Below are positions 12,495 through 25,054 of a stretch of DNA of 64,000 bases, piece after piece. Below the pieces are notes generated by a model. The model made no database searches. It was not told the origin of the DNA and was given only the letters and a program-made list of their open reading frames with translations. This stretch comes from Rachycentron canadum (Eukaryota > Chordata > Actinopteri > Carangiformes > Rachycentridae): positions 21,669,299 to 21,733,298 of the forward strand of contig CM076651.1 of assembly GCA_038496675.1 (NCBI GenBank), given 5' to 3'. How positions within the stretch are numbered: the stretch's first letter is position 1; each line of letters starts with the position of its first letter. A program made the position numbers and the translations under genes.

Positions 12495-12703
12495 TGGAAT
12501 GGCTAGACTGTGGTTGTTTGAGTTCTAACTCAAACAACAGCGACCAGTGTTGTTAGAGTGATCAAAGGATTTGATCACAGATTTGAATTGAGGTTTGAGA
12601 GCCAGGTTCCTGCTATTGCAACAGCGACCAGTGTGGTTAGAGTGATCAAAGGATTTGATCACAGATTTGAATTGAGGTTTGAGAGCCAGGTTCCTGCTAT
12701 TGC
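12495..12703. repeat. Copy 2 of the hairpin repeat, with an 84-bp tandem duplication
   Basis: The first 105 bp match 8994-9098. From 12536 an 84-bp unit is present twice (12536-12619 and 12620-12703) with only a single-base difference noticed. The 12-bp-arm hairpin occurs once (12513-12538); the 9-bp-arm hairpin occurs in both tandem units. Confidence 0.85.
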
Positions 12704-12961
12704 TCAGCTGTAAGGGATACTGTAATACTGCATACAGATTTCCTGTATTTTCTGGTTATTTGATGGTATCTTCAGCTGGCTCTCATGTGACATCCACACA
12801 CCCAAACTCATACAGTGCCATCAAATCAGTACATCCATTCCTCAATTTTAATTGTTCATTTCCCACATTACTTCAGCACACTTTAAGAATGTGTTTCCTG
12901 AAAATAGCAACAACATTTTGTATCCTGGAATTCACCTCATGGAAACAACTATCCCTGCAAC

Positions 12962-13600
12962 CAGTGTTGGGTAACTAGTTACATGTAACAAGCTAATGCT
13001 ATTAAATTACAAAGTATATGTAATTGTAATCCGTTACAGTTACAGTTACTAATGTAAATGTTGGTCATTACATCTGAATGGAGTATTGTCAGTAAAAGGC
13101 TGATATGTACAATGTGGCATTGATTCTGTTGCTTTGCATCTTTTGACCGAGCAGGAACGTAAGTCAGACAGGTGATGGATGACAGGTCACTCACTTCATT
13201 TAGCAGTGTAATATGAATGTATGGAATATGAACTTGGGGAACTCATTAGGTTGTGACATTTTCCAACAGATGAAATCAATTGCAAACCTCCTGGATGGAC
13301 CTAATTACCCCCTATACCTCCAAATACCTATTTTCTGCCTGGGGAAGAAGGGAAGAAAGAAGAAAAAGAGGAAAGGAAAGTCTATACCTAACACCTTCTT
13401 CATTTACTTTTTGCTTTTTTTTAAAAAAAAAAAAAAAAAAAAAGAAATTCTTCTATCTGTTCAATTAATTGAAATATATGTCAAATATACATCTCAACAA
13501 CAACAAAAATCTGTCAGTTCTTTGGTCACTCTGCAGTAATATTTACCATCATGTTCTAATCAATTACATTTCAGAAGTTACATTCTGTTACCACTCCCAA
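12962..13600. mobile_element. Possible non-autonomous hAT-like MITE
   Basis: The left end reads CAGTGTTGGGTAACTAG followed by alternating GTTAC/GTAAT motifs, the pattern of a very common teleost MITE group with CAGTGTTGGG termini. On the right, TACATTTCAGAAGTTACATT and GTTACCACTCCC at 13565-13600 look like an eroded inverted end. No transposase is coded. The interior includes an A-rich run (13423-13443). The target-site duplication was not found, so borders are approximate. Confidence 0.45.
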
Positions 13601-13689
13601 AATTTATGACATTGAGTGTGTGATTAAGGGAGGGTAATATTTTTGTACTGTCAAATTGAACGTTGAATTTTTCACTATGTGTACATGGG

Positions 13690-13920
13690 GTTCTTTATCC
13701 ATACATTCATCCATTTTCTTCTGTTTGCCCTTATCTCAAAGGGTGAGTCAGCCACCCTACAGAGACAACCCATTTCAGATGCCTACATCCACAATCTCAT
13801 TCTTCAGGTCACTACCTAGAGCTCATGACCTTAAGTGAGGGTTAGAACGAATATTGACTGATCAATTAAGAGCTTTGCCTTCCGACTCAACTCCCTCTTC
13901 ACCACCAATGGCCCAGTGCA
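13690..13920 (-). mobile_element. LINE reverse transcriptase C-terminal relic
   Basis: The minus-strand reading from 13920 gives VVKRELSRKAKLLI, then a YGHEL-like block and RMRLW, matching the region after the RT domain of a widespread teleost LINE (intact copies read YRSIYVPTLTYGHELW). The end near 13720-13690 reads like the usual 3' tail of this family (AAACAGAAGAAAATGGATGA), so the segment between was deleted. Confidence 0.6.
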
Positions 13921-16900
13921 AGGCCCACATTACTCGTGACAGCACATCAATCGGGTCCGGTCTGGTCTGTCTGTCCCACTACATGCTACTCTCATGTGTG
14001 AATCAGACCCTGAGAAACTCCTTCGCTGGAGCAGTAGCTCACCTCCTACCTGGAGGAAGCACTGGTCTGGTCTGGTCTGTCTGTCCCACTACATGCTGCA
14101 GCATGGGACATGAAAATGTGTTTGACTTTGTGGAAATGCATGTGAAATGCTATGCGACCAGGGACATCCCTCTCTATGTTGAAGAACCTGTATTTAGAAC
14201 ACTTCCTCTCCTAACAACTCTACACACCCTAACATGTCTAACTAGCTTTGAATGTCTTTTAGTTCACTCATAAATACATGTAGGACCGAGTCCTTAGACC
14301 AGTTCTCCTATGGCACTGAGGCTCCACTGATGTCCTTGACTGACCCTCTGTGGATTTAAGTCTGACAGGTAAGTACGTGTAAATGTAAATCATGCTAAGA
14401 GCCCTGCACAAACATACTGCAGCAGCAACAGAGTTGTTTAATGAATAAATCAACCAACTGTAAGGTCTATAATACCATGTGTGAAAACACCACCTAGGTG
14501 AACAAGCACACAGCATGTCATTAGTTTCAAAAATCTGTTTAATCTATTTAAACTAGGTTAGATCATACTGTCTGTACCAGTAGTTAGTCAGAGCTGTTTA
14601 ATCATCAATAAATTAATTGACTAGAGTATCCATGGCAAATAGAAACACAGCAAAGTTCACTTTTATTGGTAAACAAGTCAACAGGAGTAACCAGATCCAC
14701 TAGATCTTTTATCATTTCATTTAGTGTATGTGATGAAAGCAAGGAGTATGGTTCACACTGACATACATTACATTCAAGTCTCTGCAAGAACATTAATGGC
14801 ACAAATAAACTCAGTTCGTCAGCAAGAATGTGATGCCTGGATTTTTCCGTCATTGTAGGTCTTCCTCACGCTGTGAATGTGACGAGCTGTGAAGAAAGAA
14901 GTAGGTACAGAGAATGAGGACACACTGAAAAGAGAAATGAGATGAACCCAGGACCTCTCACACACAAACTGAGAACACAGGGTTTGTGTCACAGTGGGAC
15001 AAGGTTAGGCCACAATAAGAAGTAAATCTGTCAGGAAGCTGTCTAAATCTCTCTGGTGTATTGTTTTATCTGTATTTTCTTAAAGATACATTTTTATGAG
15101 TCATGTGACATAAAAAAATAATCAGGATTGGGAAACCCATCCATTTCATTTATTAACAGTCGTACTTACTGATTTTCTAAAAGAAATGCAAAATTAATGT
15201 AATAAAATCAGACATCCAATAAAGTTATTTACAAAATGTTAGCAGTGTGGGTTTCTATGAGAGTTCTGGAGATCATAACAGGTTACATGCAATTTTGCTT
15301 AAAACACAGCTGCATTTAACAACTAACAAAACATACAATCAACATAACATACACCAACCTATATAATAGATACTAACTTGCAATCTCATGAAACTCCACT
15401 GAGGTGAAAATATCTAATGCAGGCCTTTTCTGTGTAACTCCAGTCAATCATGACTTGCATGTTCTCATACGTACCATGGATGGTATGACAGCAAATATAA
15501 GATAGGGTTTCTTTATATATTTGATAAATACATACACTGAACCTTTAATAGGGAACATAAAAGCAGTTCACCATCAGTTCACTGATGGAAAACAGGACAA
15601 AAGTTCAACTACATTTTAAAATCAGAGACAAAGTCGGATTACAAAGATTTGGCAAAAAGACAGATGTACATTTATAATGCAGCTAGTAAAGAGGTCAAGG
15701 TGTCAGAACTGAATAGCCATGGATTTTTAAGAACTGTGTCAAACCATATTTTGCAGACAAAGTATATTTGTTGCTACTGAATATGATCCTGCACGTCTCT
15801 TCTGGCTGAGTCACAGAACATGTCAAATATTAGGATCACAAGCATTCAAATGACAACTTCTCTAAAATGACACACAAATCAAGTCATCATAAAATAGCAT
15901 TATGCTAATACTTCATCTTTGATATTTATCAGATACATTTCCAAACAGAGGTACTTTGAGTTTTCTTTGAGTCCGAACCAGTCCTGGTCCACCTGTAATC
16001 ACATTTTATTAAAACCTCACTATATTTTTTTAATTTATGACTGTATGGCCACAATGACGCCAGTGATCACTCCAGCCTGGTCTCAATTCACAATGAAAGT
16101 AAATGAAAGCAGTTCAGGGCCTGTTCAGGAAATGTGTCTTGACTTATAACCATTCTGCCATGCTCACATGTAAGAAGAAAGAATTTCAAGGGAAACAGGA
16201 TTGTTCCATTCTGTCAGAGCAGCCTCTCTTAGAGCTAGTGCGTGAGGCTATCATGTCGATGTGAACCAGTGTCTTTAATCTCCACCACCCTGTTGAATCC
16301 ATGCTATCAAGACATTGGGCTGTTTTGGGTGCTGTCCTACAACTAGAGGTTAATGAAGTGTATTTTATGACTGCATGAAATGAAAGCTATCAGTAATACT
16401 ATCAGCACATACTCGTCACAGGAACCCACCAAAACTAATGTCTCCTGTTGATCCATACCAAAGAGAAATTAATTGAAATTTCTATTCTGGTTAATTTGGC
16501 ATGTGAGGATGGGCAGTAAAAGTGCGGTCACTAAAGGAATATCATTGTTCAAGATCTATGCACTTAACTGCAGAAGATCAACATGCAATATAAATTACTA
16601 TTATGTTGTTGGTCCTCTTTTCCTTAATAACAACCTCCTTCCCTCCAGTTCAGTATGCTCCTGCCTGTGAAGAGGCCTTTCATTTCACCCACAGGTGAAA
16701 CACCTGTGCATGTGGACCCAACTACACCCTTATCCATCAGAATACATTATGTATCGAGGATAAGGACTTCATGTGTGAGTTTGATTGTAACTGGGTGAAA
16801 CATCTTAAACTCTACGATAACAAGCTGACCTCACACAGCAGACATCCTACTACCTGCACAGCTGAGGTGACTTTACACACACTAGCTATGATTTTCACTT

Positions 16901-17568
16901 GCTGCTGATTTGTCATTTCAAATTTTAAAAAAAAGGTGAACATTAGTGAGTGGTGTAGTGAGCAAAGGTCCAACGGTACTGGCTGAAGATGAAACTGGCA
17001 CTGATTCATAAATCCAAAACAGCAGTGAATGATGCAGCAGCATACAGAATACTCCTTGGGTTAAACCAGTCAGTCTGTAATGTACAAGAAAAAAGATGAA
17101 CCAGTTTGACAATAAGGTACAACTCCCACTGGGAGTAACTCATCAGCATTAAGCATGTTTCCTGTATTGAAAATAACTCCACTTTTAAACAGGAGCATTA
17201 GAGTTAACAAAAGTGTTTCAATGAGCTAACACACCAGAAACAAGAGATTAGTTAGAGTCAATGCACATGAGATCAGCGCTCTTCTCCTTGAAGAAAAGAA
17301 GCTGTTTAAGATTAAAAAAATAATGCGAACCTGTATGCATTGCCTACTTCTTTTTGCTAACATAGTTCCCAATCACTTTGCATGCTACACTTAGAGATGC
17401 CAAGTAAATAGCCTATGAACTTGGAACTCGCAAGATATCTGTGGGGTGGCTGGAAGTCCTTTGTTCCTTTCAGACACATACTTCAGGCACCTCAAATGTC
17501 ACAACGTCTCACTCTGTGGCAGAGGCACAGCAATGGTTCTCCCATTTGCTACCACCTTGAGAATGTGT
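13921..17568. other. Intergenic or dedd 3' UTR, no gene recognised
   Basis: No exon with a recognisable protein was found. A 29-bp segment is repeated 110 bp apart (13959-13987 and 14069-14097). TTTATT at 14659-14664 would read AATAAA on the minus strand and could end a long dedd transcript, but this is only a possibility. Open frames here, such as 13854-14273 plus, have no domain. Confidence 0.4.
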
Positions 17569-20500
17569 CTAAGATACAGAGTCTTTGTTGCCTCCTGGTG
17601 GGCTCCCACCACCTGTGACCAAATTACAGAGCAGTTTGCGTCGTCCAGCCTGGTAGTCCTCCTCATCAACATTAACCAACAGTTTTATTGCCTCATGGCC
17701 CACAGCCTGTTTTAGGGAATCTGTGATAAATACCCCCTTAAGGGCTTCTAGCAATGATCCATTGATGTAGTCCCTCCAAAAGGCATCCAAATAGGTGAGC
17801 TCTGAAAACTTGATGTCACAGATGATAGAACCCAAGTCTCGGGATTTGAGGATAGTGTTGGCTTGGTTGAAACGCTCAAACTGTCGCTCCACTGCTTCTT
17901 GTTTGTTGGAGAACACATTGCCCTGAAGTGCAGACTCGTGCTGGCAATACTCAGCACGAACCCGGAGACGAATATCTAAGAGAAGAGAACAAGAGTCAAC
18001 TGACGTTGAATGTTGGGGCTATAACAAATTAACATCAAGAACAACACACCTCCACCACAGCTGAGTAACAACCAAAAGCCAATGTGATCTTAAACTGCCT
18101 GAACACTCAAAATGAAATACCTTTACTAAAATGGAAATATGTGTGTATATAGTCAAGCCCAAAATTATTCATACCCCTTATTAATACCAAATTATGACTT
18201 AAAGTTATTTTTCTCAACCAGCAAGTTTTCTTGATTGGAAATGACACAGGCGTCTCTCAGAAGATAATAAGACGATGCAAGAGGCATCATTGTGGAAAAA
18301 ATAATTTCTCAGCTTTTATTTACATTTGAACAAAAAGTGGCATGTCCAAAATTATTCATACCCTTTGCAAACTGTCACAGTATGGGAAAATCTATACCAT
18401 TCAAATAGTCCAAGATGTTTCAAAGCATCCTAATTACCCTGATTTATTGGGAACAGTTGTTTTAATCAACTCAACAGGTAAAAAACAGCAGCTCTCTGCA
18501 GTTGGTTTGTGGAGCCATTGACATTCCGCACTGTGTAAAATCTCAGAGGACATGGTGGAAGACAAAAGTGACACCTGTGCTGGCCAGGAGGATAGTAAGA
18601 GAGGTGAAAAAGAATCCAAGGATCACCACTAAGGCCATCCTGGTGAATCTGAGTTCTGCTGGTGGCAACGTCTCAAGGCACACAGTACAACGGACACTGC
18701 ACACTGCTAGGTTCCATGGACGCAGACCAAGGAGGATGCCATTTCTCCAGATAAGGCACACAGAAGCCTGCTTGGCCTTTGCAAATGCTCATCTGGACAA
18801 AAAAGAAGACTTCTGGTCTTCTGTTTTATGGTCAGATGAAACAAAAATTGTTGAGCCACAATGATGTAGCCTTCATTTGGTGTTTTTAAAAAAAAAAAAC
18901 AAAAAAAAACAAACCTACGACCCTAAGAACACCATCCCCACTGTCAAACATGGTGGTGGGAACCTAATGCTTTGGGGGGGGTTCAGCCAATGGACCAGGG
19001 AACCTAATCACAGTAACAGCACCATGAGAAAAAAAAAAACAAACAACAAATCAAGATTCTCAACATCATCAAGCACACTGCAGAGAAACTTGGCCTTGGG
19101 CACCAGTGGACATTTCAGCAGTGGTGAAGAAATGGTTAGCAGACAAAATCATTAACGTTTTTTAGTGGCCCAGCCACAGTCCTGATTTGAATCCAATTGA
19201 GAATCTGTGGAGGGAGCTTAAGATCAGGGTGATGGGAAGGAGATCCTCCAACCTGAAAGAGTTGGAGCTCATCGCTAAAGATGAAAAAAATACCAGTGGA
19301 GACATGCAAAAAGCTGGTCAGCAATTATAGGAAGCGTTTGATTGCTGTAATAGCCAATAAAGATTACTATTGATTATTGAGAAGGGTATGAATAATTTTG
19401 GACATGCCACATTTTGTTAAAATGTAAAAAGCTGAGAACTGTTTTCCACAATGATTCCTCTTGTACATCATCTTATTATTTTCTGGGAGAGACCTGTGTC
19501 ATTTCCAATCAATAAAAAACTTGCTACTTGAGTAAAACTAATTTGAAGTCAAAATTTGCCTGAGGTATGAATAATTTCAGGCTTGACTGTATATGTTAAC
19601 AATGGTCACAGGGCAGGGAAAATGCCCGTCCATGTCATTCTGCTTTTTACCACATGTTTGCTTCTCTCTGCAGTCAGCTGAGGTATGACTTCTCTTCCGT
19701 TTGCGGTTTGGTACAGGAGGAGTTGGCTTTGTTCGTGTGGGGCCAACATGAGGTCCTGACGGGGAACAGCAAATGACTGGATGAGGACCTAGATGGTGAC
19801 ATTAGTTGTGACATTAATCAAACTTCTGTGTCACAGTGTAAAAACAGACCTCAAACACACACAGACAATTACCAACCTGATCTTCTGTGAAGCACAGCAT
19901 CCTTGCTCTGCACTGCTCCTCTTGGTGAAATGTAGCGCACTGATGTCTCTTCCAGATACTTGTCCACAGGATCTGGGCATACTGAAAGAATGTTTGATTT
20001 GTATTTCAATGCTGATCATCTTTAAATAAATGGAAGAGATCTCTGAGAGATAATAACAGTCAGTTCTAACCAACATGTTCACTGCATATAGTTAAGATTC
20101 TAACCTCAGAGCAGCGGCAGTAGTTACTAGACGTAACTCCAATGCTCTGAGTATATGTGCCCTTGAACACTAGTTAGGGCTGCACAAAAAAACTAAATAT
20201 GATCTAAATCACAGAAATAAATAAATAAAATTGCATGAGCTGAATTGTTTTGTGTGTAGAATGTGTCACATTACATGTGCATGTAAGAGCGGGACCATAT
20301 TCTTCAAAGTGTAAGAAAGTGTTTGGTATGAGAAAAAGTAGCAAAAAAATAAAAATCATTTTAAACATTTTCAGTAAAAATGAAATGCAATGTAAAACCA
20401 CTGCGCATACACTGCGCTTAGCCTGTTGGAACAACCAATTATACGAAATGGGTGCTAGCTATGCCTGCAATTAAATACTCAGAACTGTAAATACATGCAG

Positions 20501-22402
20501 TATCTACTACATTCATTTCATACATACTCCACCCTCTAACAAGCTTGCTATTGGTAAACAACAAATGCGAAGCCTGTTATTTATTTACCCAGCCATGTGG
20601 AATGCCTTGTTTCACTCTTTTTAAAGCTGTCTGAGGTGCTGTGCTGCAGCAACTGAGTGGAGACTAGAGGCTTCTCTGTGCACAGAAATACTGCCTTGCA
20701 GTTGTCTGCTTCCACCAGCCAGAGTAGTTTCAGATTACATCCTGTCCATCCAGAGTCGCATAAAATGTGTCCACACCATTTATGTGAAATGTTGTAATCA
20801 CTGCTGTGAGAAGTCAAGTAATAGCTAAAAAGTGTTTTGTGAGGTCAGCGGGACTTTGACCACCAAATCAGTTTATCCTTGGGTGCAAGTGGACATATGT
20901 GGCAAATTTGAAATAAATCCTTCATTGACAGATACCCAAGCATAGCCAAGATACAAAACCATCCCCTATAACCTGGGTCACTAAAGGAGGAATAGTAACC
21001 TTTAAGTCCAAGAATTTCATGGAACCATCTCATCCTCAAAAACATATTTGACAAATAGAGATTGAGCCTGGTACACCTCATGTTCACACATCTTTTTTGT
21101 GACATCCCTTACCACCACTTACACATCTGTCCAGATTTCAGTCACTGAGGTGTCCGAATTCTCTGAAGTCAATGTAAGGTTCTCTGCTGGACACAGTTTC
21201 AGCCCAACAGTGTGTCAGAGGGTATCACTATTCACTAATCAGGGAAATTTCTTATTCCAGGTTTAAAACTCATCAGGATTACAGAATTCATGCTGCATTT
21301 TATTTTCTGACTGTGTGTAAATTTGTTTCCATATCACAGATGAACATAAAATGTGGGTTTTGCAGGTAAAATATGAAACTTCATATTTGTAGGTAACGTT
21401 AATTGAAAACAAGATGTTTATTGCGCCAAAAAAACCACAAGCACACAACAAATTAATATAACCAACACAACATGCCCCCACTCCTCAGCACTCAGAAGTG
21501 CTGACTGAGTCAACTGGCAATCCTGATTTCTGGCAAGGCCAACGTAACACACAAGTCAATTTAAGTTCATTATAGGTGGCTGTGTCAGAAAAGCTCACAA
21601 ATATTTTAACATACTGAAGGTGTAGTTGGCATATAGTGCCCATTCTAGACCTTATTTGAATTTAAGTACTTGGAACCAGCTCTGGCTTCATGGCTCCTTA
21701 AAGGGCATGCCAAGGAAGTTCTTCAAAGTCATATGCTGCAAAACATCCACACTGTCTCATTAAGGCAATGGAAATGGAAATCCAGGCATCAATGTATCTC
21801 AAGCCTGGTGTGGACATAATGACAACACTGCTTTACTTACCAGCCTGTCGTTTCCTGAGTGTGACATAAGGCAAAAGGTCGTGGCGGGTGATAATCCTTA
21901 GAAGCTGGAGAATGTGCCGGAAGTTGGTCTCATCACAGCGACCCTGACGCTCTAGGGCCAACAGGAAATCCCTTCCACTCCTGATACCACCACGCTCATA
22001 TTCGTCGATCACATCAACAAACAGGAATGACAGTACTCTGACATCACGATGGGTAAGCTGGGCTCCAACTATGTCAAACATGCGGTGGAGTGAGTATAAC
22101 CCGTGAGAATTGTCCACTGCTTCTTCGGGCCAAGGTTCAAAACCACCATCTCTTCTGGATAGGCTGGAATTGAGGCAGGAGGCAGAAATGTTCCTGTTGG
22201 CCACCTGCCCACTGGCTGCTGACACACCAGAGCAGCCTGGCCTGTTTGTCAGTGCTCTGTGTTCCAGGGGCCCAGTTGCGCCACTCTGACTCGAGTGCAG
22301 CTGATTAGCGTGAATGTGAGGCCGGGCCTGCTGAGCAGAGGAGTTCTGGGCAAGCTGGGGAGGAATAACATCATTGGGGAGCTGAGGTTGCTGTGATGTC
22401 AT
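17569..22402 (-). CDS. dedd: Death effector domain-containing protein (DEDD)
   Basis: A DED protein that in mammals binds caspase-8/10 and FADD and enters nucleoli. Coding exons in transcript order: 22402-21841, 19981-19877, 19776-19651 and 17975-17569, all with GT-AG borders and matching phases, giving 399 residues. The death effector domain begins near residue 100 (GLYSLHRMFDIVG, DVRVLSFLFVDVIDEYERG, ALERQGRCDE) and ends with the RxDL-type IITRHDLLPYV. Exon 2 has CPDPVDKYLEE; exon 3 has a basic nuclear-signal-like NRKRKRSH; the last exon has the conserved tail FERFNQANTILKSRDLGSI to VNVDEEDY. A splice acceptor at 22473-22474 puts the start of the first coding exon at 22472; the ATG at 22402 is the first in-frame Met after it. 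Human DEDD is 318 residues, so about 80 N-terminal residues are extra, rich in Gln, Ser and Asn. A Tc1 transposon lies in the last intron. Confidence 0.92.
18150..19589 (+). mobile_element. Tc1-like transposon with both inverted repeats
   Basis: A 1440-bp element in the last dedd intron, flanked by TA on both sides (18148-18149 and 19590-19591). Outer ends read TAGTCAAGCCC on the left and, reversed, CAGTCAAGCC on the right. Inside each end a second perfect inner repeat of at least 28 bp is present (18338-18365, and inverted at 19382-19409), giving the two-repeat IR/DR layout of fish Tc1 elements. A broken transposase lies between. Its orientation is opposite to that of dedd. Confidence 0.92.
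18502..19330 (+). pseudogene. Broken Tc1 transposase
   Basis: Three open pieces. 18502-18864 has the helix-turn-helix part (RRIVREVKKNPRITTKAIL, then VSRHTVQRTLH) and the first catalytic block ending SVLWSDETKI. 18877-19155 starts at an A-rich run (18888-18910) and has TVKHGGGNLMLWGGF. Near 19165-19210 the block SPDLNPIENLWRELK contains the second and third acidic positions. Poly-A runs at 18888-18910 and 19028-19039 caused frameshifts and stops separate the last block. It cannot make an active enzyme. Confidence 0.88.
20835..20930. repeat. Dispersed teleost repeat fragment
   Basis: Text such as CTTTGACCACCAAATCAGTT, CCTTGGGTGCAAGTGGACAT and GGCAAATTTGAAATAAATCC matches a repeat I recognise as very common in fish intergenic DNA, though I cannot name its family. 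It lies in the first dedd intron between 19981 and 21841. Confidence 0.4.
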
Positions 22403-22472
22403 CTCAGGACCCGATGGTGACGAGGGATGCTCAAATCCCTGCAACTCCAGCTGATTCTGCTCAACTGATGAG

Positions 22473-24663
22473 CTAAGTATAAAGAGTGGGGGAATCACAT
22501 ATAAATGTACAATCATTTCAGACAAAGTTTACCATAAGAGGCCATCACTGCTTGATATAGTATAGATTCCTCTACTACAGTCTTAAGACACCATAACACA
22601 ACAAACAGCAAACTTCATATATTTAGTGAAGCAGCATGTTTGGACCACAGACTCTTAAACTTCAGATGCAGTCACCTGATCTGTGTTCACGACTACCCAT
22701 CTGAAACCCCCTCATTCACTCTAAATATATGTATACAGACTGCACTTCTCAACTTCAACAGTTCTTTGGGCTTCTTGGATGCTCAGTGCAAATTTAAACC
22801 CAATCCAGTGAAAATTTAGCAATTGGTGAGGGTTCCAGTATACATATAATAATTCACAGGAATTAAGTAATTTAACTTCAGAAATCCATAAATGAAAATT
22901 ATTTGCAATGGAGCAGTATGATTTTTTTTTTTTAAGAAAATCTATATCATGAAGTGTAAGGTCCTAGGTGAATTGGTACAGAGAGAAAGCAGCCCTTTAT
23001 CATAGCAAACATCCTGACTTGTCTCTCAATAAACACAGCTCTAAATAGTCGTCTTTAAATAACTGTCATTTAAGTTCATGTAGTTTGTTCAATTTCAGGG
23101 TCCTGGTATCATGTGTGCTGCCTCACTGTCATGGCTTTCGGGAGCATAGTCATTCAAACGCATAAATCCAAGAAAGGGAATGTTGAAGAAACAAAAAGGC
23201 TGGCTATCAAATCATCAGGGGATATCCATGTTAAGTAGGGCACCAAAAGAATAAAAAGGCGTAACAGAAATAATCAACTAATATTCTAAATGTCATATCT
23301 GTTGTTGGATACGTTGTAAAATACACTTATGAACAGAGGAAATCACTATTGTGAGTAACGGCTGTCATCGTTTGAGGCCGTTTGTACTACCTACCGCTAG
23401 CTAGGCTAGTCAAACAAACTAAATCAGTGTCTTTTTAAACACCAGAGAAACTGTTGAAAAAACACCAATTGACAATTATACAGCTCACTGGGGACACTTA
23501 TATTAAAGACCAGATAAACAAATAAATACACTGCCTGCAATAACCAGTTGTTTACATGACAGATAACAAGCTAGCAACTAGCTAGGTATCTGACGGATGT
23601 TAGCTAGCAAGCTAACGACATATATCTGGAAAATAAAAACAGATGCAGGGTGATTTTGATGTGAGGTCACTTCATAACAAGGCGGGGACTACAATCTGCT
23701 ATGCTATTTATGACTAAATCGACAAGAATTTGGTGCGGTCCTGTAAATATACGCACTGTGATAAATGTCCCCGTGATAAGCGTCTGGATTTGTTGTGACT
23801 GCTCTTCGAAAACTGTGTCCACGTTAACGTTTCCCAAACTGACTCACATAAGACAAATAAAGCAGAAAGTCAAAACTAAAAAAAATACATTCCATAATCT
23901 CGTGAGAATTTTATATTACCTTCTGCCTTTTAGATATTCCTGACGAGCCCGTCACTAATAAAGTTCGGTAGGCCGCTACGCTAAGTTACCTTTTCCAGTG
24001 TCTAATTGAACAGAACAGAGAACACAGATACGGTTAATTGCTTTAGTCGACTACAACGGCCAGTGCGTGCCCCCAGTGACTTTAGGTGCGGCACGGCTTT
24101 TTTTCAGGTCAGTAAAAAAAAAAAAAAAAAGTTGTTTGGTGGCTGTAGTCCATAGACAGTCACCATGGGAAAAATAATCAGACAATTCTCGCTCTTCAGC
24201 TAAAATGAAAGAACTTCCAGGTTACAGTCAAGCTCAGTTCCGGGTCAATTTACATTTTGCAGCAATGAGGGCTTCGTACGGTGGCCCCTACGGACAAAAG
24301 GTGATACAAAATTAAACTAAATTTAACAAAATTTAACTAAATGCGAATATCAATATCACATAGTAACGTGAAAACACGGGTGTAATGTGAAATCGATAGG
24401 ATGAATGATGGGCCCAATTTGGGAAAACAGCAACTCTGCTGGCTGCAGCCATTATGATTTTCACAGATGTTAAAGTGAAAGCAACATTAAGTTAAATAAC
24501 CTTCCTAAGAGGTGAGATGTATTCTTTAAAATGTCATTGTTACTTGATCTGTACAACAATGACGTTACTGAAGAATGTTTATAAAATGAAAGTACCTTTT
24601 CAGAAATGAGCCTCTCATGAAATAAAAAATTCTCAAGTGTAAATTTGCTGTTAAACCGACCTG
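22473..24663 (-). other. dedd upstream region (5' UTR, promoter, intron), start site not located
   Basis: The acceptor at 22473-22474 shows that at least one non-coding exon lies upstream. The stretch 23900-24310 is locally richer in CG dinucleotides than its surroundings (for example at 23941-23985 and 24260-24300), as expected near a promoter, but no exon or TATA box can be fixed. Nothing else is recognised. Confidence 0.35.
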
Positions 24664-25050
24664 CTCTTCACTCCCAGGAACCAGTCTACCACCCATTACT
24701 CCCATTAAGCTGCCTGACTCTCCCTACCTTCCCTCCCACCAAAAACTGCCTTCATTAACTCCTGCACACCACTTCCATCTGTGCATATTCTGTATTGTTA
24801 CCTGTTTTCTTGTCTGTATACAACATCTATTACATGTCTGCCCGTCCTGGGTGAGGGATCCCCTCTGTTGCTCACCATGAGGTTTCTCTTTTTTTTCCCT
24901 GTTAAAAGGGTTTTTTGTTTTGAGTTTTTCTTCAGTCGATGTGAGGGTCTAAGGGCAGAGGGTGTTGTTATGATGCTATGCAAAGCCCTTTGAGACAAAC
25001 TGTTTGTAAAAATGGGCTATACAAATAAAATTGCCTTGCCTTGCCTTGCC
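24664..25050 (+). mobile_element. 5'-truncated L2-type LINE, 3' end only
   Basis: Matches, in inverted orientation, the 3' UTR of the LINE at 2897-7560 (its segment 2897-3290) with only scattered differences. It ends in TTGCC units at 25031-25050. The short open frame at 24781-24993 is UTR sequence, not a gene. 5' truncation is the normal result of incomplete reverse transcription. Confidence 0.9.
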
Positions 25051-25054
25051 TATG

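Noticed and set aside
13854..14273. 139-codon plus-strand open frame
   Set aside because: Its start overlaps an antisense LINE relic, it contains an internal duplication at the DNA level, and no domain or splice context supports it.
20160..20480. Possible MITE beginning TTAGGGCTGCACAAAAAAAC
   Set aside because: The start resembles a common fish repeat, but no matching inverted end or target duplication was found.
24781..24998. Open frames on both strands
   Set aside because: Identical to those in the LINE 3' UTR at 2953-3201; non-coding repeat sequence.
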